A stretch of DNA of 64,000 nucleotides from Chondrus crispus (taxonomy: Eukaryota; Rhodophyta; Florideophyceae; Gigartinales; Gigartinaceae): assembly GCF_000350225.1 (NCBI RefSeq), contig NW_005178652.1:634028-698027 (forward strand), given 5' to 3'. A model generated the notes under the pieces. That model searched no databases. It saw only the letters and a list, made by a program, of their open reading frames with translations, and was not told the DNA's origin. Positions 44,701-56,449 of the stretch are shown one piece after another (within the stretch, counting starts at the first letter, position 1; every line of letters starts with the position of its first letter). The position numbers and the translations under genes are program-made.

Positions 44701-46012
44701 CGTGAACGTCCTCGTTCACACGCGGGAGTAGGGAGGTACCTGTCCAGGGCTGACGAGCTCCGCTCGTCTTTCGCTCGTCGATTCCTGTTTCCCGTGAGGG
44801 AGTCCTCCCACTTCTCTGTCACGGTCGGCTTTGCTCTTTGGCTCCGCATCGCGCTCGTCTCAACTCTCTAAACCCAGCACATGCATCCGAGCTGTACCGT
44901 AGCGCAGCCGTTCGCCCTGCGCATCATGTCCTTGATGAGTAGGGCGCCTCTCTCAAGCTTGCGCGGAGTGAAACTGTAGAGCTGGCGGACCGCACGCGAC
45001 ACGTCGAGTTTGCCACTGTTGCTCTTCCGGAGCAGCCGTTTCCGTAGCGTGCGTTCGAGACTACCGGCGGTCGGGTGAGGGAGTCAGGCCCTCGATCCAC
45101 TCTCCGCAGTCGCCGCCGCGCTAGACTGCGGCGGACGCTTCCCGTTCCTTTGCAGTCCAGCGGTGTCTTTGCGGCCATTTTTTCGCTGCCCCTTCGAGTC
45201 ACCCGAGGTCCTCTCCTTGCCACTACCTGTCGGTGGCTGCCTTTGCTTCGTCCGGTACGGCCGGTACCGCGAGTCCGTTGCATTACAAGTGCCCTCTCCC
45301 CGAGACGTCTCGCACACACCCCACTCCAAACTCACAGCAGTTCGTCTTCCTCGCCGTTTATCCCTTCCTGCATTTCTGTCCTTGCCGCTCGTCCTGCTCC
45401 ACCCCGCGTCCCGTCTTTGCGCGCATATGGGACATCAGTTGCTGTACTCGACCTGCCCGTGGCGGTATCTTCTGCGCTGCCGTTCACGTCGGAATACCTT
45501 CGCCGTCCGTTGGGCGAGCGTACAGCCCCCCCGAGACGTGGGTCGGCGACGGCTTTTGGTTGGATCCTACTTCCCGTGTGGCGTCGTCCTCGTCGCTTTC
45601 CCCTAACCTCCTCGTTGTCGCTGCGCCCCCGTCCCTTGGAGCGCCGGTGGCGGGGGCGGGGATGAGGTGCTTCTGAATTTGGCGACAGTCTTGCCGGTCC
45701 CCTCCGGATCGCGGCTGGAGGTGCACCGCCTTCCGAGCCCGAGTTCACCCTAGGGAGCTTCCGTCTTCGTTATCGCCCCACGTAATTATTTCTATTTTTT
45801 AGACCGGGACGGCCGTGATCAATGGATCCGACCGGGGCATGTCTTTCTTCGTATAATCTCCATGGCGAGTCGTTGCCCGCGCCACTTCCGCGGCTCAGTC
45901 ACCTCTGTCTTCCCTCGCTCTCGTGATCGCTCATTCCCTTCCTCCGGGATTCCTCTACGCCGTTACTTTGCGACCGTCGTCTCAGTGGGGCACGCCATCT
46001 TCCGTCGGTGTC
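44701..46012 (-). other. Degenerate family B interior between polypurine tract and ORF E
   Basis: Only the last residues before the polypurine tract match the family B chromodomain gene end. Frames on both strands (44924-45319 and 45075-45748) are GC-driven and carry no domain I recognise. Confidence 0.35.
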
Positions 46013-47244
46013 ATGAGCAACCCCCCTCTCCGTCGCGCGAGGGAGGTGCTCCCCCTGGCTCGTCAGAGTCGGTCGGGGCCCCGTTCCCGACTCTCCTTCC
46101 TACGGGGGCGGGTTCGCCCGCGGCGGCGGCTCCGTCGTCGCAGCTCACCGCCTTCCAGAGGACTCGTCCGTCGCGGGATTCCACGATCTCGGCGGAGTTG
46201 GGGACCCCCATGGTCGGCGTCGTCGGAGGTCTCGCGTACCACGCCGCCGAAGGTCGGGTCGGGTCGGGGTCCCCCGTCGCTCGTGGCCTACCGCTGCCGG
46301 TGGCTTTGGCCAGTCCCTCTGGCTCCACGGGAGCCGTGCCAACGCCACCCCCTCCGCCGCGCCCTGATCCGTACAGGGCCGAAGGGCGTTCCGGTCGTCC
46401 CGGATCGCCATGGGACGTTGTCCGTCCGTCGGGGGAGGGCCACCGAGGTGCATCTCACAGCGCGACGAGGTGGGTGGGCGCGGTCTACGAACGGTCCGCG
46501 CCCCTACCGTTGAGCCGTCTCCGGTTCCCCTGGGGTCGCCATGCCCGTTCGGGCGTGACGATAGCCGAGATAATTTCTCAACCAGAGGTGCGCCCTGATC
46601 TTGCCCGAATCCTCAAGATCAGGGGCGCCGGCCTTATCGATCAGGCCGCGGCGGCGCTCGTCCGCCTCATGGCGGAGGGCGATGGTGCCGGATACCAAAT
46701 CCTCGGCGAAATCCCGTGCGACCGTACGTTCGTGTATAGCGTGGCCGAGGCCGAGTACGTCGATCGCATGGCCTCGGCCCTCTGCCTTCCCGGCGGAAGG
46801 GATTCGCAGCCGTTCGTCCTCGCTGAGGTCGCGGGTCTGTACCTGTGCCCCCGACCTTATGCGTTCTCGAAGCCGTAAGTCGCGCTTCAGAAGTCTGCCA
46901 GTGCCTTGATGAGGATACACTCTATCGCGGTCGCCCATCGCGACTGGTCGGCATATCGCCGAGCCGACGAAAAGGATGGGCGCGTGTTCCGCGGGGTATG
47001 CTTCGATTACGGACTGTCCCCCGCCGATTTCCACACACTCCCCGCCGTGGTTCAGGACTCCTTCCCTTCGCTGGGAGTCCATCCGCTCCTCTCGTTCGTT
47101 CTTAAATTCTTCGGGTCCGCTTTCCTAGAGGAGAACCACCCAGCGTATTAGTGGCTCTTGTCTAACTGCGAACGGGAGTGGGCGTGGTCGGTGTGCAACG
47201 CCGTCAGCACCGAGATGGGTGTGAACGGCAGGGTGTTCCTCCAG
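46013..47244 (+). pseudogene. ORF E copy 2: unknown conserved protein, truncated
   Basis: ATG 46013 lies at the position matching the copy 1 start but one base out of the main frame, after a C-run, so a small indel is likely. The main frame then follows copy 1: TAFQRTRPSR, RSAPLPLSRL, a block with RPDLARILKIRGAGL, CPRPYAFSKP, then TAA 46876-46878 where copy 1 has Trp, VALQKSASALMRI, SFPSLGVHPLL, TAG near 47149, EREWAWSVCNA and GRVFLQ. It stops at 47244, where a family A LTR starts, so the coiled coil is missing. It is encoded antisense to the family B LTR at 42906-44685. The shared core shows that copy 1 is a real protein family. Confidence 0.7.
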
Positions 47245-48325
47245 TGTAGTGCAACATAGGGCCCTGCATGGGAGTGAAGTGAAAGGAAATTAATTGGATA
47301 TGACAAGTGGTCCGGGTTGGGGGACGTCCCCCCAACCCGGACCACATGTCATATCGTGTGTACACACGTGTGGATAATTGCACAGTTTTAATTTTTAATT
47401 ATTTAATTTATTTAGTTAATTAGTTGGCATTAATTTTGCTGACATTAGATTAGATCTAGGATCTAGCGCCGCGAGCTACTGTAGTGGCTCCGGCGGGGCG
47501 ATATATACCTTAGCCCACTGACCACCAAGTCAGTAAAGGTAACCCGAGTTGCTAGAGTCTGATATCGCCTTGGTCGAAGTCCGTCTTTTACAAGACATTT
47601 CCTTTAAATACAGATTACTTTATCCTTTGCGCTCGGGGGTTCCCTTTCCTTTTCCTTTATTTCCCTATCCTTTTCTATCTCTGATTCCATCTATTTTCCC
47701 TTATCTTGTGTTGGGGCCATCGGCCTCGGTTGCGACCGAACCGGTGTAGGTGTCTTTGCCATCAGGCGACACAGTTCATGTAGCGCTGCTACTGTGACCC
47801 ATTTTACGGCGGATACTGTTGCAACGACGTCTTCCTCGAAGGGCTTTGTCGGGTCACAAGCCAGTGTTGGTGCCATCGGCCTCGGTTGCGACCGACCCGG
47901 TGTAGGTGTTTGGAGCCATCGGGCGGCACAGTTGGTGTAGCGCTGCTACTTTCATTTCATCCCGTCGGGCTGCGTTGCGACGCCCCCGTCGAAGGCCTTG
48001 TCGCTTTACAAGGTGTCGAAGAAACTCAACAAGCATTGGCCTTACAACCCAGTGGAACCGGGGTACCTAAGTACGCGCCCCACCCCACACTCGCCGAGCA
48101 GTTCTTTTCGCAAGTCTCTCCCACATCGATCCCGGTCCGAGGTATTTATCTGCGCCCCCCTATCAGAGATCTGAGCTACCACGAGTCGCAAGCTCGTTTA
48201 AACGGAGAAGGGAGAGTCGGACACTCCGTAGCGCTGTGTCGTCGGCAGTCTTCTTTTTGTTGCTGTTGTTGTTTTTGCTGGACCATCAGACTGCGGTCTC
48301 TGCCTGACAGGCGCATTGCACTACA
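47245..48325 (+). mobile_element. LTR family A, 5' LTR of the gypsy A element
   Basis: TGTAGTGCAACATAGG to GCATTGCACTACA, 1081 bp. The two 10-bp ends are exact reverse complements. It has a TATA box at 47501 and is followed by a primer site. It interrupts ORF E copy 2. Confidence 0.9.
47501..47508 (+). promoter_or_regulatory. TATA box of family A LTR
   Basis: GGCGATATATACC, also present in the LTR fragment at 41878 (near 42105). Corresponding TATATAG stretches lie near 32628 and 44288 in minus-oriented copies. Transcription start downstream is inferred. Confidence 0.55.
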
Positions 48326-48329
48326 AAAG

Positions 48330-48345
48330 TGGTCTCCCGACCAAG
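48330..48345 (+). promoter_or_regulatory. tRNA primer binding site
   Basis: TGGTCTCCCGACCAAG, four bases after the LTR. It resembles the sites after the family B LTRs. Confidence 0.6.
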
Positions 48346-48488
48346 AATCTGCGTACAGGAGACCCGACCTAGAAACTGCGTAAGCTGAAACGGACTATAT
48401 CGGCAGTCTCTGCGACGTAAGTTTACGTAGGTGCTGTAGCGTTTTCTATTTTTTTGTGTTAAGTTAGGTTCGTTTTTGGAAACAAACC

Positions 48489-50562
48489 ATGTCGACAAGC
48501 GCCCCCGGGGACGTCGATCCCGGGGCGAGCAGAATCGGATCGGCAAGGGCGTCGAGGATCCAGCGAGGTTCTCGCACCCGAAGCCAGGCCAATACGGCCA
48601 CGGATCTCGAAGGTCAAGAATCCCCGACGGAGATTGAAGCCGACAAGGATAACCTATCCTACAGGTTCGAGAAGATGGGCGAGGAAATTTGCCAAGAGAT
48701 GACGAAAAATCTCGAGGCTGAATTAGCCCTCGTCCGGAAGCCACTGGAGTTGCAAGCATCCGAGTTCCACACCTTTTTAGGAGAGCTATCGGCTCGAGTG
48801 GATCTCGTCGAGAAGGAGCAAGGTGATGCGACCGACGGTCCGGAGCCGGAGGTCCTATCTTCGTTGAAACTTTCATTCAAGGACGCAAGGCGTGACGCGA
48901 ATCAAGCTTCGGAGTCCTTGGGAAAATTTAGAGCCAGTATCGACGACAGGTTTGACCGCGCCGCTCATCGTCTCAAGGAACTTGAACAGGCTGCCGGGCA
49001 AGAGCCGCTCCCTACGGGTCGAGAAAGCGACCGTCGATCGAAGAAGGACAAGGCAGCTGTACAGCGGGGTTCCAAGTCGAAGACTTCGAAGAAGAATCCG
49101 CGACGAAGGAGCAAGAGTCACTGTAGTGACAAGCCAGAGAACCAAGACTCAATGAGCGAGTCGAATGGTCTTTCCGAAGATGGTGACCACGGTTCGTCGA
49201 ACCATGCCAGCAATTCCGAACATCGTTCAGAGGAAGGAAAAAGAATTTCGCAGGGCAAGAAAAGTACCTCCAGACGGGGCGGGATAACTTCGTCCGCCTC
49301 GCGGAGAGACAAGGACACTGAGCCAGAGGACGTCGCAACGAGACGTGGGCCGCGATGGGAGGAGTTGGAGGAGCTGAATCCGACTAACTACCTCTTCAAG
49401 AAGTTGTTATCGTACCGTACGTACCGTTTGAGAAACCCGCAGACAATTTTTGTCAAGTTCTTGGCGGACCGCCGTGCGAAAAATAAGAAGAGACATACCA
49501 CCGAAGGTGAAGAGGGACAACACGATTTATGGAAAAGACGGGGGTCCTTGTGTTGGATTTTTTGGCCAAGTTGGTTCAGGAATTTGATACTCAGGAAATG
49601 AATGAGGTGCAAGCAATTCGCTTGCTGCCCGATTTCCTTGGAGGCATCGCCTTGGGACAGTACACTTCTGTGTCACAGACGGCCGGGTCCCATCATGGGA
49701 AGTTCTCAGTCTGGCCGGAGGCCGTACAGTGGTTATTGAGAAGTTTCGCCACCAATGAGGCGATCCGCCAAGCCGTACTCGCTTTACGGGAAGTTCAGCA
49801 GAGACCGTTTGAAGACGAGATGGAATTCTACATCCGTCTGACAGACGCGATTAAGAGATGTGGAAATGTCTATTCAATGGAAGAGCAGATGACTATGTTC
49901 ATCGAGGGGCTAGATGCGGGCATCAAGCCCATGGTGTCTCAGTATCGTCAAGATAATCGGGGTATTTCGTTTCTAAGGCTTGTAAATTACGCTCAGGCGC
50001 ATGGCTCGGCGAGCCGCGCCAAGGAGAGAAAGACCAAAAATGTCACGGTCCAAGCACCAGCAACGCTGAGGGTGGGGAGCAAGCCGAAGGCACCTCACCC
50101 GATTCGGAAAAGTCGCGCCGCAGTTCATCTGGCAGATTCAATTTCAGGCTCGGAGGGACGCAGTGCGCAAAGGAGCAACGAAAATTATTATGACGGAGCT
50201 TTTGTCGCCGGAGGCAAATTTTATGAGCCATCCGAGGGCTACGGATACGGAGAATACGGAGGGAGTGGGACGTCCACTCTACAGACGCCCACGTGTGCGA
50301 CGGAGTCGTACAACTACACCGCAGATCCCGTGTTAGCGTTCCAAGGGCGCGGCCACACGCCGGTGCCGCGCCTTCCGATGGAGAACAGGGGCACCCATTT
50401 CCGACGTCCAGGCTGGACAAGAAGGCCGCAGGTCAACGGACGGCCGAGGCCGCAGTACCTCGTCAAGAAACATCGGCTCATATGCTTTCATTGCTACGAA
50501 AAGGTGCACGCCGCGCCCAAGTGCATACTTTCCGTTCGGGAAATGCACAAGGTCCTGGGGAA
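48489..50562 (+). pseudogene. Gag of gypsy A element
   Basis: ATG 48489 (MSTSAPGDVDPG) opens 370 codons with a charged, Ser-rich middle (about 49010-49320). Near 49525 the frame shifts to one reading VLDFLAKLVQEFDTQEMNE, LPDFLGGIALGQY, ALREVQQRPFEDEMEFYIRL and EGLDAGIKPMVSQYRQD, a capsid-like gag domain. A CX2CX4HX4C knuckle CFHCYEKVHAAPKC lies at about 50480-50525. The frame runs into the N gap at 50563. Role: structural protein that packages element RNA. One frameshift between charged region and capsid may be decay or a programmed shift; I lean to decay because later genes are also broken. Confidence 0.75.
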
Positions 50563-50662
50563 NNNNNNNNNNNNNNNNNNNNNNNNNNNNNNNNNNNNNN
50601 NNNNNNNNNNNNNNNNNNNNNNNNNNNNNNNNNNNNNNNNNNNNNNNNNNNNNNNNNNNNNN
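50563..50662. other. Assembly gap, exactly 100 N
   Basis: A run of 100 N, the usual marker for a gap of unknown size. It falls between gag and protease of the gypsy A element, beside a fold-back repeat. Confidence 0.99.
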
Positions 50663-50958
50663 TCCGACCAGGGCCCGGCGGTCGGCCCTCATAACGGTCG
50701 GTTCGGCCCGTTGGCGGAGGCACTTGATGTGCTCGCCGTCTGAGAGTCGAACCAATTTTTTACCCTGAAACCCAGGACCTTGTGCATCCCTAATCCCTCC
50801 ATCGGAGACATGTCTCCGATGGAGAGATTGGGGATTCCATCGACCAATAATTTGAGGGTAAAAAATTGGTTCGACTCTCAGACGGCGAGCACATCAAGTG
50901 CCTCCGCCAACGGGCCGAACCGACCGTTATGAGGGCCAACCGCCGGGCCCTGGTCGGA
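50663..50958. repeat. 104-bp inverted repeat with palindromic centre, next to the gap
   Basis: Left arm 50663-50766 and right arm 50855-50958 are reverse complements with one mismatch seen. The spacer holds a 26-bp perfect palindrome (core GGAGACATGTCTCC) and, at 50771-50787, the reverse complement of 50543-50559, the last coding bases before the gap. The right arm reads KNWFDSQTASTSSAS in the element's sense strand. It is either a misassembled fold-back or a true inverted duplication. Confidence 0.85.
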
Positions 50959-51039
50959 GGATAAGAAGAACCCGCAGCAGCAGGAAAACTAGAGAGGGGA
51001 ATCTCGCATGAGTCACGAGAGACACAGGGTCGACGTACT

Positions 51040-54000
51040 GTGCCCCGGGCTCAGCCCCGTTACCCGTCTCTAAAGGAAAAATCCGGCCTCGATGAGGAGG
51101 TTTTCGGATTGGTGGATAAGCCGAAGGGGCCAATTCAAGTCAAGAAAATCTTGAGTCGAGTCAAGGATCGTCCGCTGGAAGAAATTCGGAGACCCTGGTA
51201 CAGGGTTAAGCGAAGGGAGTGTCCCGAGAAGATCTTGGTCCTTGCGCGAAGAAACTACAAAGTTTATGCGGACATTGGACCAACGGTTGGACTGATGAGC
51301 CGGGTGTTGTCTGTATTAGACACCGGTGCGGGACCAAACCTTCTGCGAAAATCGGAACTCCCGGCTGGAATGGAATCTCTAGTGTCCTTCGGACCGACCC
51401 AGGACATCGGCGATGCGAACAACCGGCCACTTCGAACCCTCGGCACAATTAAAATGCTTGTAAGGCTTGGACGTTTCGTGGCCGCAGCCGAGTTTATTGT
51501 ATGTGAAAAACTCGCAGTTCCGCTAATTCTAGGGGCGTACTACTGTGACCGGTTTGTGGAAGCAATTTATGCAAGGAAGAAAACGGTTGAGTTGGTGGAT
51601 TTCTCGGAGGTTCCGGTAGTTAGGCGGTTCTCGCCGAGAAAAGCGAAGAAGAATCTCGTCCCGGGAGAGGACGAGAATGATGGAAAGGGGGAGCGAATTT
51701 CCCCGAAGGTAAAAATGGCAAGGGCCACGACTATCGAGCCAGGCACGCAACGCGTCGTTGAATGCACCTCGAAGAGGGCGGGCTTGGTTGTGGTGCAGCC
51801 GCACTCGTCGTTGTACGAAAGGCACGAATTTTCGTGCACGAATGGTGTCGTTCAGGTTGAGCCTGACATGTCATTTCGTTTACTCGTTGCGAATTTTAGA
51901 ACGTACCCTGTCAGGGTACAAAAGGGCCAAGTGGTGGCAGAATTATTACCGCACCCGAGGGCCGTCTTGGAGAGCAAAACCACCACCGGTGAAGTTCTCG
52001 GAATTTAAGAAAGGCAGAAGGAAAATTTTCCTAATTCTACGAAGACGCCTACGGGCGAGACAAGATGCGAACCGTTGGATCAAGGTCGCGAGGACCAGCC
52101 AGAAGAACGGTCGGCAGGGCTCTCCGCGTCGGCATCTACGAAGCCGCTACGCAGGATTGAGCCGCCACCGCCGGACGTGGAGGAACTCGACCTGAGCCAC
52201 GTGCCGAACCGGCTTCGCGATAAGGTTCTGTCAGATGTTGAAGAAGTATTCAAGGATGTGGCATGGGACCCTTTGTGAAATTAACACCACGGTCCACCGG
52301 ATCGAGTTGGTCCCGGATACAAGACCAATTGCGCAAGCCCCGTATCGGGCCGGGCATAAGGCCCGCGAAACTGAAGATGCAGAAGTACAGAAAATGTTGG
52401 AGGCAGGTGTAATAGAGCCAGCACAGTCAGAATGGGCGTCGCCTGTTTTGCTGGTGCCCAAACCGGACGGTTCAATGCGCTTTTGCGTAGACTACCGCAG
52501 ACTAAACGCAGTGACGGTGAAGGACACGTACCCTTTGCCACGTATGGACGAGTTTCTGGACTCGCTTGGTGACACCAAGGTTTTCTCCGCGTTGGACGCG
52601 ATCTCGGGGTATTGGCAGCTGCCTATTCCCGAAGCGGACCGCGACAAGACAGTTTTTTCATGTCACTCAGTTCTCTACAGATTCTCAAGAATGCCCTTCG
52701 GGCTTACCAATGCGCCGGCGACGTTCCAGAGAGCCATGGATATACTGCTCTCTCCGTTCCGATGGAAGTCGTGTCTGGTATATTTGGATGATATCATCAT
52801 TTTCAGCAAGTCTTGGGAAGAACATATGGTTCATGTGGATGAAATTCTGTCAGTATTGGAGAAGGCAGGAGTGAAGCTCAAGCTTCGCAAGTGCGAATTT
52901 TTCGTCGAAAAGATGAAGTACCTGGGCCATGTCGTTCGGCCAGGTACATTGCAGGTTGATGCCGCTCGCATCGCGGCTTTGGAACAAGTGAAGTACCCTC
53001 AAACGCAGACCCAGCTCAGAAGCTTCTTGGGACTTTGTAATGTGTACCGTCGGTTTCTCCCACATTACGCAAAAATCGCGCATCCGCTCAATTAACCACT
53101 GAAGAAGGGACAACCGGTCCAGTTGGAGGGATTCGACGAACCATGTAAGAAAGCTTTTCTTAAGCTCAAGGAGGCCATGTTGGCACCACCGGTGCTGGCG
53201 TTGCCAAAGAAGGATCTTCCATATTCGGTGGATACCGACGCAAGTGATTATCAAATGGAGCTGCATTATTTCAAACGTATCCGGATGCACAACGAAAACC
53301 CATCGGGTTCTTTTCCAGAACGTTGGCTGCAGCCGAGAGGAACTATTCTGTATCAGAGAAGGAATGTTTGACGGTTATTTGGGCCGTCCAAACTCTAAGG
53401 CGATATCTATATGGCGAGCACTTTATCGTGCATACCGACCATGCCTCGTTGAGGTGGTTGATGAACGTGACGGACCCAAGTGGGAGATTAATCCGATGGA
53501 GGCTACGCCTCTCTGAATTCGACTCCGAAATCAAGTACAAGAAAGGAAAGGGAAGCAGCCAGGCAGATGCCTTGTCAAGGCTTTTAACGCAAGGAGAAAC
53601 CGTCAACGAAATCGACGATGAAATCCCATGTTTTATGGCCGAACCGGCCGACGCTACAGAAGACGATGACGAAGATTTTGAAAGGCTGGACGACATCCTC
53701 GCTCTTGAGGGGGGCCGCCTCTGATCGCCTCGATCACTTCCAAGCTATCGCTCCGGAGGAGCTTATTCGCGAGTAGGCCGTCGACTCTTTCTGCAGTCGA
53801 ATCAAGGGGGAGATGAACGCTGGAAAAGCGAGAACGTTCACAACGGAGGCAGTGGAATTCGAAGGAACTCTATGCCGTACTGCCGCAGAGTTTGCACAAG
53901 TGGTGATACCACAATCGTTAAGGGACCGCGTCCTAGGGTTGAGCCACTACGCAAAATTGGCAGGTCACTCTGGAGGCAGGAAACTGTACAAGATGTTAAG

Positions 54001-54527
54001 AAGATATTTTTATTGGCCTACAATGGCACTAGACTGCTACGCAGTTGCGAAGAATTGCGCCGAATGCGCACGAGAAAGGGTGAAGTTGAGAAGGAACACG
54101 AAGGAAATGAAGTTGTTCACACCCAAGGCTCCGCTGGACTTTGTCGCTATCGACATACTCGTAGAGTTAATTACCACAAAGCGAGGAAATCGGTACATCC
54201 TCGTAATCAGCGATCGATACTCAAAATTAGTACGAACCGTACCGCTCAAGAAATTACCGCTGCTCATATAGCGCAAGCGTTCGTACACCATTGAGTATTC
54301 GTATATAGACCGCTGGTGAAGTTGCTGTCCGATAACGGTACGCAGTTCACGGCACGGTTCTTTCAGAACATTTGTCGGATTTTGGGAATACGCAACGTCT
54401 TTACAACGACGTATCACCCGCAGGCCAACGGCCAAGTTGAGAGGTTTAACCGCACGCTGACTTCCGCGTTGCGAAAGTAAGTTGGAGAACATCCTAAGGA
54501 TTGGAATCTGTTCAGCGACGCTATAAT
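51040..54527 (+). pseudogene. Pol of gypsy A element: protease, RT, RNase H, integrase
   Basis: Protease: VLDTGAGPNLLRKSEL (about 51315-51360), the D-T-G site, in a frame to 52008. RT (52235-53095): LVPKPDGSMRFCVDYRRLN, MPFGLTNAPATFQRAMD, VYLDDIIIFS with the DD pair, YLGHVV. After an in-frame TAA (53093) RNase H: SVDTDASDYQ, then one frame over NYSVSEKECLTVIWAVQTLRRYL, HTDHASLRWL, QADALSRL. Integrase: HYAKLAGHSGGRKLY with CAEC (zinc part), AIDILV (D), LLSDNGTQF (D), HPQANGQVERFNRTL (E). The RT motif order and DD pair are Ty3/gypsy. At least four frameshifts or stops; the gene ends at 54527, where an LTR fragment starts, so the integrase C-terminus is missing. Confidence 0.9.
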
Positions 54528-54600
54528 TGTAGTGCAATAATCGGCTACACCGTGAGGGGGTGAAAAGAAAAGGAATTCAGAGGTATGACAAAGTGGGGGG
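54528..54600 (+). mobile_element. LTR family A, first 70 bp
   Basis: TGTAGTGCAATAATCGG, GAGGGGGTGAAAAG and GGTATGACAAAGTG parallel the start of the 47245 LTR (GGATATGACAAGTG). After about 54600 the match ends. This is either the stump of the gypsy A 3' LTR after a deletion or an independent insertion. Confidence 0.6.
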
Positions 54601-55424
54601 GTTCTGCGGTCGCTTCTGCGCGATTCGTCCGACTCGGTGTCCTCGTCATCGGAGGGGTATCCATCTCCTCCGGCATCGCGGTATCGCGTATAGCGTCCTT
54701 TGCGGTTATCATCGGAGGGGTAACCGACCCCTCCGGCATCGCGGTATCGCGCGGAGCGTCCGTCGCGGTTCTTGCGCGCCGCCCTGTGGCGACATTTGTG
54801 TCTTCTCCCTCAGAGGGGTTTTCTGTACCCTCCGAGGTATAGCCTTGAGCGCCGGGTGCGATTCTTCTGCTCGACCGATACGGCTGTGAGTTTTCTGTCG
54901 CGAAGCGCCCCAGGCGGTTTCTGTCCAACGGGGCCAGCCGTATTGGTGAGTGTGGGAGGGCCATTTTCTGTGGGTCCTCCTGTAGCACCATTTAACGGTG
55001 GGAGGTAAATGATCCTACCCTCAGGGTGAGGGACCATTATACCGATCTCGGTTGCGGCGCAGATCGATTCAGCGTGCGGTAGCGTAAAATCCAGAGCGGA
55101 GCGGTCGCGCTGCGCGTGAGCGTCGACTCCTGCTTTGGCGGGAACGGTCGTGGCCAGACGATGGGCCACGGCGGAGCTGATCGCTCTATTTATAGCCGTA
55201 CCGGACGGGGATTCTTCATCCACAGTAGCGACCGCTGTCACCACCTCGCGTTGGACTAGAGCGGGAAGTAGTTCTTCCAAAAGCGGTGGTGTCGCGCTGC
55301 GCACGTGCCCGTCCACGAGTGTGGGCACCGTGTGGTCGAGGCACACGCGCGCGACCTGGGGGAGTTCTGTAGTGAGGAGCTCCTCGACGCAAGCCTGCAG
55401 GCGCGGTTGAATCCCGTCGATCAT
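54600..55424 (-). pseudogene. Gag-like remnant of a family C element
   Basis: Minus-strand frames (55424-54810 and 54991-54600) read MIDGIQPRLQACVEELLTTEL, LPHAESICAATEIGI and a Pro/Gly-rich tail with repeated PSGIAVSR-like DNA units. The layout (helical N-terminus, then LPHA..., then Pro/Gly) resembles the family B gag N-terminus. It lies downstream, on the minus strand, of the family C LTR at 55797-56422, which would be its 5' LTR. No knuckle or pol is present. Assignment is by position and layout only. Confidence 0.4.
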
Positions 55425-55796
55425 CCAATGGACGCGAATCCCTGTGCCTACCGCCGCGACTGGCGTAACATCCGATGCGGACGTTTGCGTGCGGCCCGGT
55501 TGCGGTGGCGTTCATAGCAGGGCTTCCGGGTTATCCACCCCGGGGTGCGGTGCGCCTCTGCCACTGCGGGTGCTCAAACGCCCGGAGGCGTAGTCTCCCT
55601 CATGATCCGGTCGGTTCATCGTCGAATAGGCTTCGCGATCGACGCAGTGATTTCTCAACCTTTCCCGTTTGTACGGTTCTGCGCGCGATCGAGCGACTAC
55701 GCGTGCGGCTCAACCTCAAGAGTTATCCCCTCCACAAGAGTACCAAAATGTTGGATAACTCCTCTCCGCCCTGGGTTGGGTGAGAGGCGGAGGCCT

Positions 55797-56422
55797 TGTA
55801 GAGGGAGCACGCGACGCGGACGCGCTGCGCGAATAGATCTGATACCGGCGAACTCGCGAAAAGGGAGAGGCTCACTGGCCGGTTACGCGCAGTCGCCCCG
55901 TGGTGCGTAAACGGGAGCGACCGGTAACGGGTTAGAAGCCGGCGCGCGGATAAACCACCGAACGGTCGTAGATTAGGCGCGAAAGGGACGGAGGCGAGCT
56001 TGCCCCAGTTTACTGGTGGGGACGGGTGTCAGGTCTTAACCCCTCAGAGGGACGCCTCGGGCACCTGTCCCAGTACAGTAGTACAGTACCTGCCGCCTAG
56101 TGCGTGCCGGGTACTGTAAACAACTAAAAAGCTAGTGCCATAATTACTACTACCGCACGGACGCTGCTACTACACGTGTGCACTACTGTACACGCGTGAT
56201 GCTTACAGACTGTCGCACGGACGACACGTGTGCTAACGCGCACACGTAACACGCGTAGACTACGGCACGGACGACACATGTGCTACTATACACGTGCGCC
56301 ACGCCATGACCGGTTGGTACACGCGCGCGCTCCCTACACGTGGGCACACCCGCCCACGCGTGCACCGTCCACGGCCGCACGGTCAATAACCTCCCCGCGC
56401 GCGCTTCCGTCTTTATACTACA
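55797..56422 (-). mobile_element. LTR family C
   Basis: Minus strand TGTAGTATAAAGACGG to CCCTCTACA, 626 bp. It aligns along its length with the LTR at 2308-2951, including the three CACGTG subrepeats at identical spacing. It cuts the gag remnant at 56.45-57.75 kb. Confidence 0.8.
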
Positions 56423-56449
56423 CTGCCACAAGCACTTGGACAACCTCAT

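Noticed and set aside
45075-45748. Long overlapping frames on both strands
   Set aside because: GC-rich sequence gives open frames in several phases; no domain, and none is shared with other copies.
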